From NCBI RefSeq assembly GCF_900492205.1, contig NZ_UEYQ01000006.1, positions 62,001 through 126,000 on the forward strand: a stretch of 64,000 bases of DNA, written 5' to 3'. The notes below the pieces were generated by a model that saw nothing but the letters and a program-made list of their open reading frames with translations, was not told the DNA's origin and searched no databases. The translations under genes and the position numbers were made by a program. This document shows positions 10,159 to 17,725 of the stretch, one piece after another. This stretch comes from Ciceribacter sp. T2.26MG-112.2 (GTDB lineage Bacteria > Pseudomonadota > Alphaproteobacteria > Rhizobiales > Rhizobiaceae). Position 1 is the stretch's first letter. Each line of letters opens with the position of its first letter.

Positions 10159-10185
10159 GCCGCCACGGCCTGTTCCGTCATCGTC

Positions 10186-11601
10186 TCAGGCGTGTTCGCG
10201 GGCCAGCCAGGCCTTGCAGTCGTCGAGCGCCCGGGCGGCCATCAACTGCCGTTTCATGATCGTCTTGTCCTTGCCGCGAAAGCGCTTGATGCCCTCCGGC
10301 TTGACGATCGACCCCGGAGCGAGGTCCGGAAACAGCCCGAAATTGATGTTCATCGGCTGGAAGGAGCGCTTGCCGGGCTCCTCGTCGCTGACGAGATGGC
10401 CCCCGGTAATATGGTTGAGCAACGAGCCCATGGCGGTCGTCTGCGGCGGCGGGACGGGCATTTCACCCTTGCGCTCGGCGGCGGCGAAGCGACCGGCGAG
10501 GAGTCCGATCGAGGCGCTCTCGACATAGCCTTCACAGCCGGTGATCTGGCCGGCAAAGCGAAGTTCCGGCCGGCTTTTCAGCGCCAGCGTCGGATCCAGC
10601 AGGACAGGGGAATTTATATAGGTATTGCGGTGCAGGCCACCGAGGCGGGCGAACTCGGCATTTTCGAGGCCCGGGATCATGCGGAAGATTTCCGCCTGCG
10701 CGCCGTAGCGCAGCTTGGTCTGGAAGCCGACCATATTGTAGAGCGTGCCGAGTGCGTTGTCCTGGCGCAATTGCACTACCGCATAGGGCTTGACGGTCGG
10801 ATCGTGGGCGTTGGTGAGGCCCATAGGCTTCATCGGGCCGTGGCGCAAGGTTTCGCGGCCGCGCTCGGCCATGACCTCGATCGGCAGGCAGCCATCGAAA
10901 TAGGGCGTGCCTTCCCACTCCTTGAAGCCGACCGCGTCGCCGGCAATCAGCTCATCGATGAAGGCATTGTATTGCGCTTCGTCGAGGGGGCAGTTGATGT
11001 AGTCCTTGCCTGTGCCGCCGGGCCCGACCTTGTCATAGCGTGACTGGTACCAGCAAATGTCCATGTCGATCGAGTCGCGATAGACGATCGGCGCGATCGC
11101 GTCGAAGAAGGCGAGGGCGTCCTCGCCCGTTTCCGCGCGAATCGCCTCGGCGAGATCGGGCGACGTCAGCGGGCCGGTGGCGATGATTGTCGAGCCCCAG
11201 TCTTTCGGCGGCAGGCCGGTGATCTCTTCACGCACGACGGTAATCAGAGGATGAGCCTCGACCGATTGGCTCACCGCCTCGGCAAAGCCGTCTCTGTCGA
11301 CGGCCAGTGCGCCGCCGGCCGGCACCTGGTGTTTATCGGCGCAGGCCATGATGAGTGATCCGGCAAGCCGCATCTCGGCGTGAATGACGCCGACGGCATT
11401 GGCGGTCGCGTCGTCCGAGCGGAAGGAATTGGAGCAGACCAGTTCGGCAAGACTGTCTGTCTTGTGCGCGTCGGTGCCACGCACGCCGCGCATTTCGTGG
11501 AGAATGACCGGAACGCCGGCCTCGGCCGCCTGCCAGGCGGCTTCCGATCCGGCAAGCCCGCCGCCGACGACATGAATGGGGAGAAGAGTGCTTTTCATCA
11601 T
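10186..11601 (-). CDS. trmFO: tRNA (uracil-54-C5) methyltransferase TrmFO, folate/FAD dependent
   Basis: Flavoprotein (471 aa from ATG 11601) that makes ribothymidine at position 54 of tRNA using methylenetetrahydrofolate and FADH2. The N-terminal dinucleotide-binding glycine motif is [19 protein letters not shown]. The conserved segment with the cysteine, [17 protein letters not shown], follows at about residues 53-69. Further TrmFO blocks are KDYINCPL and [17 protein letters not shown]. Consecutive ATGs at 11601 and 11598 make the exact start uncertain by one codon. The frame stays open up to 11637. Confidence 0.95.
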   Translation of the reverse strand: MMKSTLLPIHVVGGGLAGSEAAWQAAEAGVPVILHEMRGVRGTDAHKTDSLAELVCSNSFRSDDATANAVGVIHAEMRLAGSLIMACADKHQVPAGGALAVDRDGFAEAVSQSVEAHPLITVVREEITGLPPKDWGSTIIATGPLTSPDLAEAIRAETGEDALAFFDAIAPIVYRDSIDMDICWYQSRYDKVGPGGTGKDYINCPLDEAQYNAFIDELIAGDAVGFKEWEGTPYFDGCLPIEVMAERGRETLRHGPMKPMGLTNAHDPTVKPYAVVQLRQDNALGTLYNMVGFQTKLRYGAQAEIFRMIPGLENAEFARLGGLHRNTYINSPVLLDPTLALKSRPELRFAGQITGCEGYVESASIGLLAGRFAAAERKGEMPVPPPQTTAMGSLLNHITGGHLVSDEEPGKRSFQPMNINFGLFPDLAPGSIVKPEGIKRFRGKDKTIMKRQLMAARALDDCKAWLAREHA

Positions 11602-11695
11602 GGCGTGCTGCTTATCACGGGGTGGGCGAAGGGCCAATCCTTTCCGGCCTGCTGCAAGCAGGCAGAGGGAAGACCGCGGGGCAGCCCGGAATCAA

Positions 11696-11719
11696 GAACG
11701 GCACCCGAAGGTGCCGTTC
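11696..11719 (-). terminator. Hairpin after the first DUF1127 gene
   Basis: Perfect 10-bp stem GAACGGCACC (11696-11705) and GGTGCCGTTC (11710-11719) with loop CGAA. On the minus strand it is followed only by TTGATT, so the U tail is weak. It lies 28 bases past the stop of the DUF1127 gene. Confidence 0.6.
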
Positions 11720-11747
11720 CCGCCGCCAGAAAGCTCAACCTTCGCGA

Positions 11748-11891
11748 TTAGCGAAAGGAGCGAGCGGCGATGTTGCGAATTTCGTAGCGGGTGATGCCGA
11801 TGTCGGACAGGGCCTGGTTGGACAGGTTGCCCAGTTCGTTCATCGTGCGGCGGTAGCTCATCCAGTTCTTGGCAATGCGGATCGGGTTCAT
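11748..11891 (-). CDS. DUF1127 small protein, copy 1
   Basis: A 47-residue basic protein with the DUF1127 core: MNPIRIAKNWMSYRRTMNEL, then GNLSNQALSDIGITRYEI, then a short Arg-rich tail. DUF1127 proteins are small Arg-rich polypeptides common in Rhizobiales. In Agrobacterium they have been connected to RNA turnover and phosphate/carbon physiology, but the molecular activity is not settled. The second copy (12130-12276) shares the N-x-W-x-x-Y-R-x-T and L-x-D-I/L-G-I spacing. Its promoter region carries a 13-mer shared with the aSD sRNA upstream region. Confidence 0.85.
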   Translation of the reverse strand: MNPIRIAKNWMSYRRTMNELGNLSNQALSDIGITRYEIRNIAARSFR

Positions 11892-11957
11892 GGTCGTTTC
11901 CTCGGGTGAATCTCTTGCGCTGATCTCGTGGTTTCCTCCACCTCAGCGATTGAGCGT

Positions 11958-11992
11958 TTTATACGCCCGTAAAACAATATTGTGCAGTGCAA
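11958..11992 (-). promoter_or_regulatory. Candidate promoter of DUF1127 copy 1 with 13-mer over the -35
   Basis: On the minus strand, TGCACA (11986-11981), 17 bases, then TATAAA (11963-11958). The -35 lies within a 13-mer, TTGTGCAGTGCAA on the plus strand at 11980-11992. The same 13-mer recurs at 12735-12747. A related TGCAATTGTGCA lies just upstream at about 12010-12021. The layout suggests a regulator site overlapping the -35. Confidence 0.45.
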
Positions 11993-12081
11993 ATTATGAG
12001 CGACTGCTATGCAATTGTGCATGGAATGGCGAATTATGTGGCAGAGACGAGGAAGTAGGCAATCGTCCGTCCGGACAGGCA

Positions 12082-12110
12082 ACAAAAAAGGCCCCCGAAG
12101 GAGCCTTTTG
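12082..12110 (-). terminator. Terminator after DUF1127 copy 2
   Basis: On the minus strand, CAAAAGGCTCC, a TTCG-type loop, then GGGGGCCTTTTTTG, with a six-T tail. A classic intrinsic terminator 20 bases past the stop of the second DUF1127 gene. Confidence 0.85.
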
Positions 12111-12129
12111 TCATCATCTGGGATGGCGA

Positions 12130-12276
12130 TCAGCCAGCGACGGCGTGCCGTGCAACCCGGCGAATATCTTCGCGACCAATGCCGAGGTCGCGCAGTTCCC
12201 GGTCCGACATGCGTCCGAGTTCGGTGACGGTCTGACGGTACTTGCGCCAGTTGTTGAGCGAGCGTGCGATGTTCAT
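12130..12276 (-). CDS. DUF1127 small protein, copy 2
   Basis: A 48-residue basic protein with the same architecture as copy 1: MNIARSLNNWRKYRQTVTEL, then GRMSDRELRDLGIGREDI, then RRVARHAVAG. It begins at ATG 12276 and stops with TGA at 12130-12132. It has its own promoter and terminator, so it is a monocistronic small gene. The pair probably arose by an old duplication: the spacing is the same but few residues are identical. Family role as for copy 1; a nucleic-acid contact through the arginine-rich helices is inference. Confidence 0.88.
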   Translation of the reverse strand: MNIARSLNNWRKYRQTVTELGRMSDRELRDLGIGREDIRRVARHAVAG

Positions 12277-12335
12277 GGTCTTGCCTCTTGTTTCGCGGCT
12301 TCCCATCGGGGTGCCGGCCTGAATCTGATGAATGT

Positions 12336-12364
12336 TATATATGCTGCGGTGCGAAAGACTTGAA
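12336..12364 (-). promoter_or_regulatory. Promoter of DUF1127 copy 2
   Basis: On the minus strand, TTCAAG (12364-12359), exactly 17 bases, then TATATA (12341-12336). Just upstream of the -35 is an inverted repeat, GGAGTC (12370-12375) and GACTCC (12380-12385), that could be an operator. Confidence 0.55.
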
Positions 12365-12518
12365 GTGACGGAGTCGTATGACTCCTATGCGGCAGTTGCA
12401 TAGGCCATGGATCGAGGGGCGGTGGCGTTGATCAAGAATTCGCCAGGCGCTCGAGCGCCGGCCGGCTCGGAAATCGCCCGCAGGATCATGTGGGTTGGCG
12501 GCTGCGGTGGAGTGAAGA

Positions 12519-12645
12519 CAAAAAATAACGCTCACCGGGGGAGGAGGATCCGGTGAGCGTCATTTTGACAGACTGACGACTGGGAGGAGGAGTGTCGTCA
12601 GTCAAATCGACGCTGCGCTGGGAGGAGGAGTGCGCAGGGTCGAAG
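12519..12645 (-). ncRNA. Anti-Shine-Dalgarno sRNA, alpha-r14 / NfeR1-like
   Basis: Three hairpins in a row on the minus strand, each exposing a CUCCUCC loop. The first pairs CTGCGC with GCGCAG (12613-12637). The second pairs GACTGACGAC with GTCGTCAGTC (12571-12603). Both carry the identical 13-base loop ACTCCTCCTCCCA. The third pairs ACGCTCACCGG with CCGGTGAGCGT (12528-12560) around ATCCTCCTCCC. It runs into TTATTTTTT and is the terminator. Repeated anti-Shine-Dalgarno loops in a stable three-hairpin RNA of about 125 nt define the rhizobial alpha-r14 family (NfeR1 in Sinorhizobium), which pairs with ribosome sites of transporter mRNAs. The 5' end is estimated from family length. Confidence 0.85.
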
Positions 12646-12713
12646 GTCGTATCGGTGGGATGTCCACCGCTTGAGCGGGTCGAAGTCATTTCGTCCGCGC
12701 TCTGTTGAAATTG

Positions 12714-12747
12714 ACAATAGCGGAAAAATCGATCTTGTGCAGTGCAA
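12714..12747 (-). promoter_or_regulatory. Possible promoter of the aSD sRNA with shared 13-mer
   Basis: On the minus strand, TGCACA (12741-12736), 16 bases, then TATTGT (12719-12714). The -35 is inside the 13-mer found also at 11980-11992. If it is used, transcription would begin near 12707, giving a transcript longer than the 123-nt type expected for the family. The site may therefore be a regulatory element instead. Confidence 0.35.
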
Positions 12748-12915
12748 TATCATCATGGAAGCCATGCGCAAAGTGCATGGTGGGGCCCAGGCCGTTGGTC
12801 CCAACTTGGTCGGCGGCCCGGATTGTATTTTGCCGGCGCTCGGCTCAAGAATGGCAGCCAGAACCGGAAGGGCGCATTGGGCTTCGCCGAGCGGCCCCGT
12901 GGGGCGGAGGGTTGC

Positions 12916-14019
12916 ATGTATCGCGGACGATTGAAGCGGGATTTGGCGCTTTGGGTGGAGAAGCGGCTGATCGGCCAGGATGTGGCCGACGCCTTGTTGC
13001 GCGACTTTGATTCTCGCCGTTCGTCCTTCAGCATTGGCGGCGTTCTGATGATCCTGGCCGCCGTGCTGATCGCCGCTTCCATTCTGTTGCTGATCGCCGC
13101 CAACTGGCAGGAGATCCCGCGGCTGGTGAAGATCGGCGGGATCGTTGCGCTGATCTGGATCTTTTATGGCCTTGCGGCCATTTGCTTCGCCCGCGGTGCG
13201 GATCGCCTTGGCGGCGCCTTGCTGGTCTTGGGTGCGGCCTGCTTCGGCGGGGCGATTTCGCTGATCGGCCAGCTCTACCACCTGTCGGGTGACGCGTTCG
13301 ACGCCATGCTGCTGTGGTTCGCCATGACCGTGCTCTCGGCAGCGGCGTTCCGATCGGCCGCGCTGACGGTCATGGCCGGGCTTCTGTCCTTTTCCGCCTT
13401 CGGCGCCTTTCTCGATCTGTTCGAGGGCGAATGGCATGGGCTCTATGGCTGGTGGCCGGTGCTCTCGAGCCTCGTCATCGGGCTGTTGAGCGCCTGGACC
13501 GGGGCCGAGCGGGCCCGGCATTTCATCTATCTCCTATTGCTCGGCTGGTGCGGCTGGCTCTATTCGCTCTGGCCGGAGGTGGGAACGGCGGTTGCCTTCG
13601 CCGCGGTCGGACTTGCAGCTTTCGTCGCCGTAACGTTGCCTATGTCGCCGGTTTCTCGGATCCTTGGCGGCCTGGGCGCGGGCCCGGCCTTCTATTCACT
13701 GGTGCTGGCCCTGCTCGGGCTCGGGCTGCTGCACCTTGAATGGACCGATGGCGCCGGTCTGGCCCTGCTGGGGATCGTCACCATCGCCGTCACCCTCCTG
13801 GCGCTTGCGCTCGACGGGCGCGACAACGGCGCTGTGCGCTATCTCGCCTATGCGGTTTTCGCCGGCGAGGTGCTCTACCTTTCCTTCGTCACCATCGATT
13901 CCATGCTCGGCACCTCGGCCTTCTTCCTGCTGGCGGGCCTGGTTGTCGCGGTTCTGGCAATGGTCGTGGTGCGGCTGGAAAGGCTGTTTGCCACACGGAT
14001 TTCGGAGGATCGGGCATGA
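12916..14019 (+). CDS. DUF2157 multi-pass membrane protein
   Basis: Integral membrane protein (367 aa from ATG 12916). The short cytoplasmic N-terminus (MYRGRLKRDLALWVEKRLIG) and the first helices (IGGVLMILAAVLIAASILLL) match the DUF2157 family. Roughly ten hydrophobic helices follow. No transport or catalytic motif is visible and the family function is unknown. Its TGA stop overlaps the ATG of the next gene (ATGA at 14016-14019). The next gene encodes a GDYXXLXY protein, a pairing often seen with DUF2157 and DUF4401 proteins, which implies a joint membrane function. An upstream in-frame ATG at 12742 was rejected. Confidence 0.88.
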   Translation: MYRGRLKRDLALWVEKRLIGQDVADALLRDFDSRRSSFSIGGVLMILAAVLIAASILLLIAANWQEIPRLVKIGGIVALIWIFYGLAAICFARGADRLGGALLVLGAACFGGAISLIGQLYHLSGDAFDAMLLWFAMTVLSAAAFRSAALTVMAGLLSFSAFGAFLDLFEGEWHGLYGWWPVLSSLVIGLLSAWTGAERARHFIYLLLLGWCGWLYSLWPEVGTAVAFAAVGLAAFVAVTLPMSPVSRILGGLGAGPAFYSLVLALLGLGLLHLEWTDGAGLALLGIVTIAVTLLALALDGRDNGAVRYLAYAVFAGEVLYLSFVTIDSMLGTSAFFLLAGLVVAVLAMVVVRLERLFATRISEDRA

Positions 14020-14618
14020 GCGAGCAAGGGTCGAGACGATCAAGACTGCGCTATCTGGCGATTGCCTTTGGCCTCTGCGTGCTGCAGACCGCCATTCTCG
14101 GTGCGATGATCGAAAGCCGTGCTGGGGTTCTGCGATCGGGAGACGAGATCCTGCTCAAGACCGCGCCGGTCGATCCGCGCGATCTGCTGCGCGGCGACTA
14201 TGTCGTTCTTGCCTATGACATATCGACCATCCCGGTCGCCGTGATCACGGGCGAACGTCCGCTCGATGCCGGCTGGCAGACGATGCAGGTGCGGCTGCGG
14301 CCGGGAAGCGACGGCTATTGGACCGTCGCCGAGGCCGCCTTCGGCGCGCTTGCACCGCAGGAAGGCAGCGTCATCCTCCAGACGCAGCGCTTCCGCTATT
14401 ACGGCGCGGGTGAACTTGCGGCCAGCGCCGATGCAAGCCTCAGGGTCGACTACGGCATCGAGCGCTTCTATGTGCCGGAAGGCGAGGGCTACGATATCGA
14501 AACGGCGCGCAATGCTGGGGAAGTGGCGGTCGTCGCACGCGTCGGCAAGGGCGGGCAGAGCCAGATTCGCGAATTGCGCATGGGCGGCGTGGCGCTCTAC
14601 GATGAGCCGCTTTACTAG
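14016..14618 (+). CDS. GDYXXLXY domain membrane-anchored protein
   Basis: A 200-aa protein with one N-terminal hydrophobic helix (about 13-29), so it is anchored with a periplasmic domain. The family-naming motif is present as LLRGDYVVLAYDIS around residue 67, preceded by ILLKTAPVDPRD. The start overlaps the stop of the DUF2157 gene by four bases, a sign of translational coupling. Its TAG stop (14616-14618) lies inside the first bases of a RIME1-type repeat, so the repeat supplies the stop codon. Function unknown; it most likely forms a unit with the DUF2157 protein. Confidence 0.88.
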   Translation: MSEQGSRRSRLRYLAIAFGLCVLQTAILGAMIESRAGVLRSGDEILLKTAPVDPRDLLRGDYVVLAYDISTIPVAVITGERPLDAGWQTMQVRLRPGSDGYWTVAEAAFGALAPQEGSVILQTQRFRYYGAGELAASADASLRVDYGIERFYVPEGEGYDIETARNAGEVAVVARVGKGGQSQIRELRMGGVALYDEPLY

Positions 14619-14720
14619 AGCAATTCCAGCAAAAGTGCGAAGAGGTTTTGCGTCCGGATTTGCGTCAAAACAAAGAGATAGAACATCGAAAGCGCCCCGT
14701 TTTCGCGGGAAATGCTCTAG
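14615..14720. repeat. RIME1-type intergenic repeat
   Basis: A 106-base element bounded by CTAGAGCA (14615-14622) and TGCTCTAG (14713-14720), with internal inverted segments such as GCAAAA and TTTTGC. Its sequence (GAGCAATTCCAGC, then TTTTGCGTCCGG, then AACAAAGAGATAGA) matches my memory of the rhizobial RIME1 mosaic element. It overlaps the end of the upstream gene. Confidence 0.75.
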
Positions 14721-14802
14721 CGCGGGGTGCTCGTTCCGGTGGCGAGTGAACTTTGGCCGCGCTGGTCGGCCTTGATGCGCAATCGTCCACTCTGATGACG
14801 GC

Positions 14803-15447
14803 TCAGTTCGCTGCGCTGCCGTTCAGCAGGCCATCGATATGCTCGGCCAGTTCGCGAACCTCGTCCTCCGCGTCGATCGGCACGACGCCGACCACCGAAC
14901 ATAGATCGGAGACATATCCATTGATGGTCTGCCGCACGCAGCTCAGATAGCGGTCCGGCTGGACGCCGGCGGCGATCATCTCCTCCTGCGTCACCGGGTC
15001 GCGCGGCGCAAGAAGCCGCGCATCGCCGATCTTCAGGCCGGCCGTTGGCCCATAGCTGCGGAAATTACGCTTGTATTGGGAGGCGACGACCAGCGATCCG
15101 GGCTCGGGGCCGAGACCGTTGCGGTGAAGCCGCTTGGCGGCAATCCAGATTTCGGCGAGGCGGCGGGAGATCGGGGTCGCCAGCGCCTCCTTCCACACGG
15201 ATATGGGGTAGCGCCCACTTAGTTGATCCTCCGCCATTTCCGTGAGTTGGCGAACGCTTGGCCGGCTGCGGGCTGTCGAATCGATCTTGCCCGCCCGCAC
15301 ATGAAAGTATTTCTCCTGTAGTGCGGGATTATAGAACATCCATTTTCCGAGATGGACGTCGTAGAGCCGCCCATCGATGCGACAGCGTTTCGTCCATGTA
15401 TTGAGCGCTATGCTGGAATAGACGATGCAGGTCAGGGGAGATGACAT
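14803..15447 (-). CDS. Hypothetical protein, unrecognised
   Basis: A 214-aa soluble protein (from ATG 15447) that I cannot place in a family. It opens with a short beta-rich stretch (LTCIVYSSIALNTW, then GRLYDVHLGKWMFYNP). A helical middle and a C-terminal segment with several cysteines follow (LSCVRQTINGYVSDLCSVV). There is no signal peptide or membrane helix. An alternative ATG at 15498 would add 17 basic residues. It stands alone between the RIME1 element and tRNA-Leu, transcribed opposite to both sides. Gene reality is supported by length and codon pattern only. Confidence 0.6.
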   Translation of the reverse strand: MSSPLTCIVYSSIALNTWTKRCRIDGRLYDVHLGKWMFYNPALQEKYFHVRAGKIDSTARSRPSVRQLTEMAEDQLSGRYPISVWKEALATPISRRLAEIWIAAKRLHRNGLGPEPGSLVVASQYKRNFRSYGPTAGLKIGDARLLAPRDPVTQEEMIAAGVQPDRYLSCVRQTINGYVSDLCSVVGVVPIDAEDEVRELAEHIDGLLNGSAAN

Positions 15448-15763
15448 TGCCGAGCTTCGCGATGGGTGATTGTGACGTTTTAATGACGAAAAGCGCATCT
15501 CACCGGGAATGTAAAGCAGCAATTTTGGATATACCTTCCGTGATGCCGCGGGAAACGTGCCCCTGGCCGCGATGACCACACGGTCGGGATCCTCGGGGTA
15601 AGCCGTTCCGATGGCCCTGCGCCGCGGGCTCCGTTCCTGCCGTCTTTCCTCGGGAAGCCGCCGCCAGAACCGTCATTTTTCCTTTGCGCGGGCAAAAACG
15701 GGTGATATAGAGACGCGCGCTCCGGAGGGGCATGCGCAACGGCTGCATGCATTTTCTTTGGAC
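15448..15763. other. 316-base gap before tRNA-Leu
   Basis: No convincing gene. It should contain the promoter of the unrecognised minus-strand gene and it holds the tRNA-Leu promoter (15684-15711). The remainder is GC-rich with no repeat I recognise. Confidence 0.5.
15684..15711 (+). promoter_or_regulatory. Likely tRNA-Leu promoter
   Basis: TTGCGC (15684-15689), 16 bases, then TATAGA (15706-15711). It lies about 50 bases upstream of the mature tRNA-Leu and resembles the TTGCGG-type promoters of the two tRNA-Glu genes. Confidence 0.55.
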
Positions 15764-15848
<85 letters not shown>

Positions 15849-16033
15849 GATTTGCCGAGCGGGGCGGTGCGAGGCGGACCGGGGACGATCCCGCCACTCC
15901 TTTCACCGATTTGCCTGGCAGGAATGCTTGAAGACTGCGCCGCAGCCACGTCCGGGAACAGAAGATTCCGGCGTCGTGCTCAGGGAAACAACCGGCTGTC
16001 CGAGCACGGCCGCCACGACATGAAGGTAAGAAC

Positions 16034-17515
16034 ATGCAGGTTATCGAAACGCTCGCTGAAGGGCTGAAGCGCGAAATCAAGGTCGTCATCCCGGCCAAGG
16101 ACATGGAAGCTCGCATGAACGAGCGCCTGGCCGAGACCAAGGACAAGGTCCGCATCAACGGCTTCCGTCCGGGCAAGGTTCCGGTCGGTCACCTGAAGAA
16201 GATGTACGGCAAGTCGATCATGGCAGAACTGGTTAACGAGATCATCCGCGACAAGCCGTCGGCGATCCTGTCGGAGCGCGGCGAGAAGTCCGCGACCCAG
16301 CCGGAAATCGCCATGACCGAGGACGAGGCCGAAGCCGACAAGATCCTGTCTGCCCAGGCCGACCTCGAATTCACGCTGTCCTACGAAATCATCCCGCCGA
16401 TCGAGCTGAAGTCGGTCGACGGCATCAAGGTCACCCGCGAAGTGGTCGAGGTTTCGGATGCGGAAGTCGTCGAGCAGATCGAGAAGATCGCCGAGAATGC
16501 CCGCACCTTCGAAGCCAAGAAGGGCAAGGCCGCCGAAGGCGACCGCGTCACCATGGATTATCTCGGCAAGGTCGACGGTGTCCCGTTTGACGGCGGCAAG
16601 GACGAAGATGCCGAACTGGTCATCGGTTCGAACCGCTTCATCCCCGGTTTCGAAGACCAGCTCGTCGGCCTGAAGGCTGGCGATGAAAAGGTCATCACCG
16701 TGACCTTCCCGGCCGACTATCCGGCCGCCAACCTCGCCGGCAAGGAAGCCACCTTCGACATCACCGTCAAGGAAGTGGCAGCCCCTGCCGCGATCGAACT
16801 CAACGACGAACTCGCCTCCAAGCTCGGCATCGAATCGCTCGACAAGCTGAAGGAAATCGTCCGCGGCCAGATCGAGAGCCAGTACGGCAACGTCACCCGC
16901 CAGAAGGTCAAGCGTCAGATCCTCGACCAACTGGACGAACTCTACAAGTTCGACACGCCCTCCAAGCTCGTCGACGCCGAGTTCGAGAACATCTGGCGCC
17001 AGATCAACACCGATCTCGCCCAGTCGGGCAAGACCTTTGCCGACGAAGACACGACCGAAGAAGAAGCCCGCACGGAATACCGCACGCTCGCCGAGCGCCG
17101 CGTCCGCCTCGGCCTCGTTCTCTCGGAAATCGGTGAAAAGGGTGGCGTCGAAGTCACCGAGGACGAAATGCAGCGCGCGCTCTACGCCCAGCTGCAGCAG
17201 TTCCCGGGCCAGGAAAAGCAGATCCTCGACTTTTTCCGCAACACGCCCGGCGCTTCCGCTTCGCTGCGCGCTCCGATCTTCGAAGAAAAGGTCATCGACA
17301 AGCTGCTGGCCGAAATCGACGTGACCGACAAGAAGGTCTCCAAGGAAGAGCTGCTGGCCGACGACGAAGCCGAAGAAGGCGACAAGCCGGCCAAGAAGGC
17401 TGCCCCGAAGAAGAAGGCCGCCGCCAAGGCTGACGACGCCACTGACGGCGAAGAAGCCGCTCCGAAGAAGAAGGCTGCTCCGAAGAAGAAGGCTTCTGAG
17501 GGCGACGCCGAGTAA
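16034..17515 (+). CDS. tig: Trigger factor, ribosome-associated chaperone
   Basis: Ribosome-bound chaperone and prolyl isomerase (493 aa) that meets nascent chains at the exit tunnel. The N-terminal ribosome-binding loop GFRPGKVP is at about residues 43-50. The FKBP-type domain lies at about 155-245 ([20 protein letters not shown], then [18 protein letters not shown]). The helical arms follow. The protein is about 60 residues longer than the usual 430 because of a lysine/alanine-rich C-terminal tail (repeats of APKKKAA) with no counterpart in E. coli. It is monocistronic, with tRNA-Leu upstream and a strong terminator 30 bases after the stop. Confidence 0.97.
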   Translation: MQVIETLAEGLKREIKVVIPAKDMEARMNERLAETKDKVRINGFRPGKVPVGHLKKMYGKSIMAELVNEIIRDKPSAILSERGEKSATQPEIAMTEDEAEADKILSAQADLEFTLSYEIIPPIELKSVDGIKVTREVVEVSDAEVVEQIEKIAENARTFEAKKGKAAEGDRVTMDYLGKVDGVPFDGGKDEDAELVIGSNRFIPGFEDQLVGLKAGDEKVITVTFPADYPAANLAGKEATFDITVKEVAAPAAIELNDELASKLGIESLDKLKEIVRGQIESQYGNVTRQKVKRQILDQLDELYKFDTPSKLVDAEFENIWRQINTDLAQSGKTFADEDTTEEEARTEYRTLAERRVRLGLVLSEIGEKGGVEVTEDEMQRALYAQLQQFPGQEKQILDFFRNTPGASASLRAPIFEEKVIDKLLAEIDVTDKKVSKEELLADDEAEEGDKPAKKAAPKKKAAAKADDATDGEEAAPKKKAAPKKKASEGDAE

Positions 17516-17545
17516 GCTTCGGATTGTTGAACGGACATGTGGAAA

Positions 17546-17570
17546 GGCCGCCCGGTGGGGCGGCCTTTTT
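17546..17570 (+). terminator. Terminator after tig
   Basis: Stem GGCCGCCC (17546-17553) and GGGCGGCC (17558-17565), loop GGTG, followed by five T. A typical intrinsic terminator. Confidence 0.92.
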
Positions 17571-17725
17571 GCGTTTGGGGGGAGTGGGAGCGGTCAAGGT
17601 TGCTTACGGTCCGAAGCGGTCAACGGGCGCCGTGAAAGTTCCGCCGCGAAACTCCGACTTTGGCGAGGCGTCTTGCGGCGAAACCGCTCGAAACTTTCGC
17701 GGCGGCTCAGGACGGATACGAGTTT

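Larger units (their letters stand above)
12277..12915. other. 639-base non-coding stretch between DUF1127 copy 2 and the DUF2157 gene
   Basis: Holds the DUF1127 promoter (12336-12364), a short inverted repeat (12370-12385), the aSD sRNA (12519-12645) and the 13-mer (12735-12747). The rest (about 12386-12518 and 12748-12915) shows no convincing gene. The frame of the DUF2157 gene is open back to 12742, but the composition and lack of a ribosome site argue against translation from there. Confidence 0.6.

Noticed and set aside
12742-12915. Extension of the DUF2157 protein to ATG 12742
   Set aside because: It would put 58 low-complexity residues before a good family start and overlap the sRNA promoter region.
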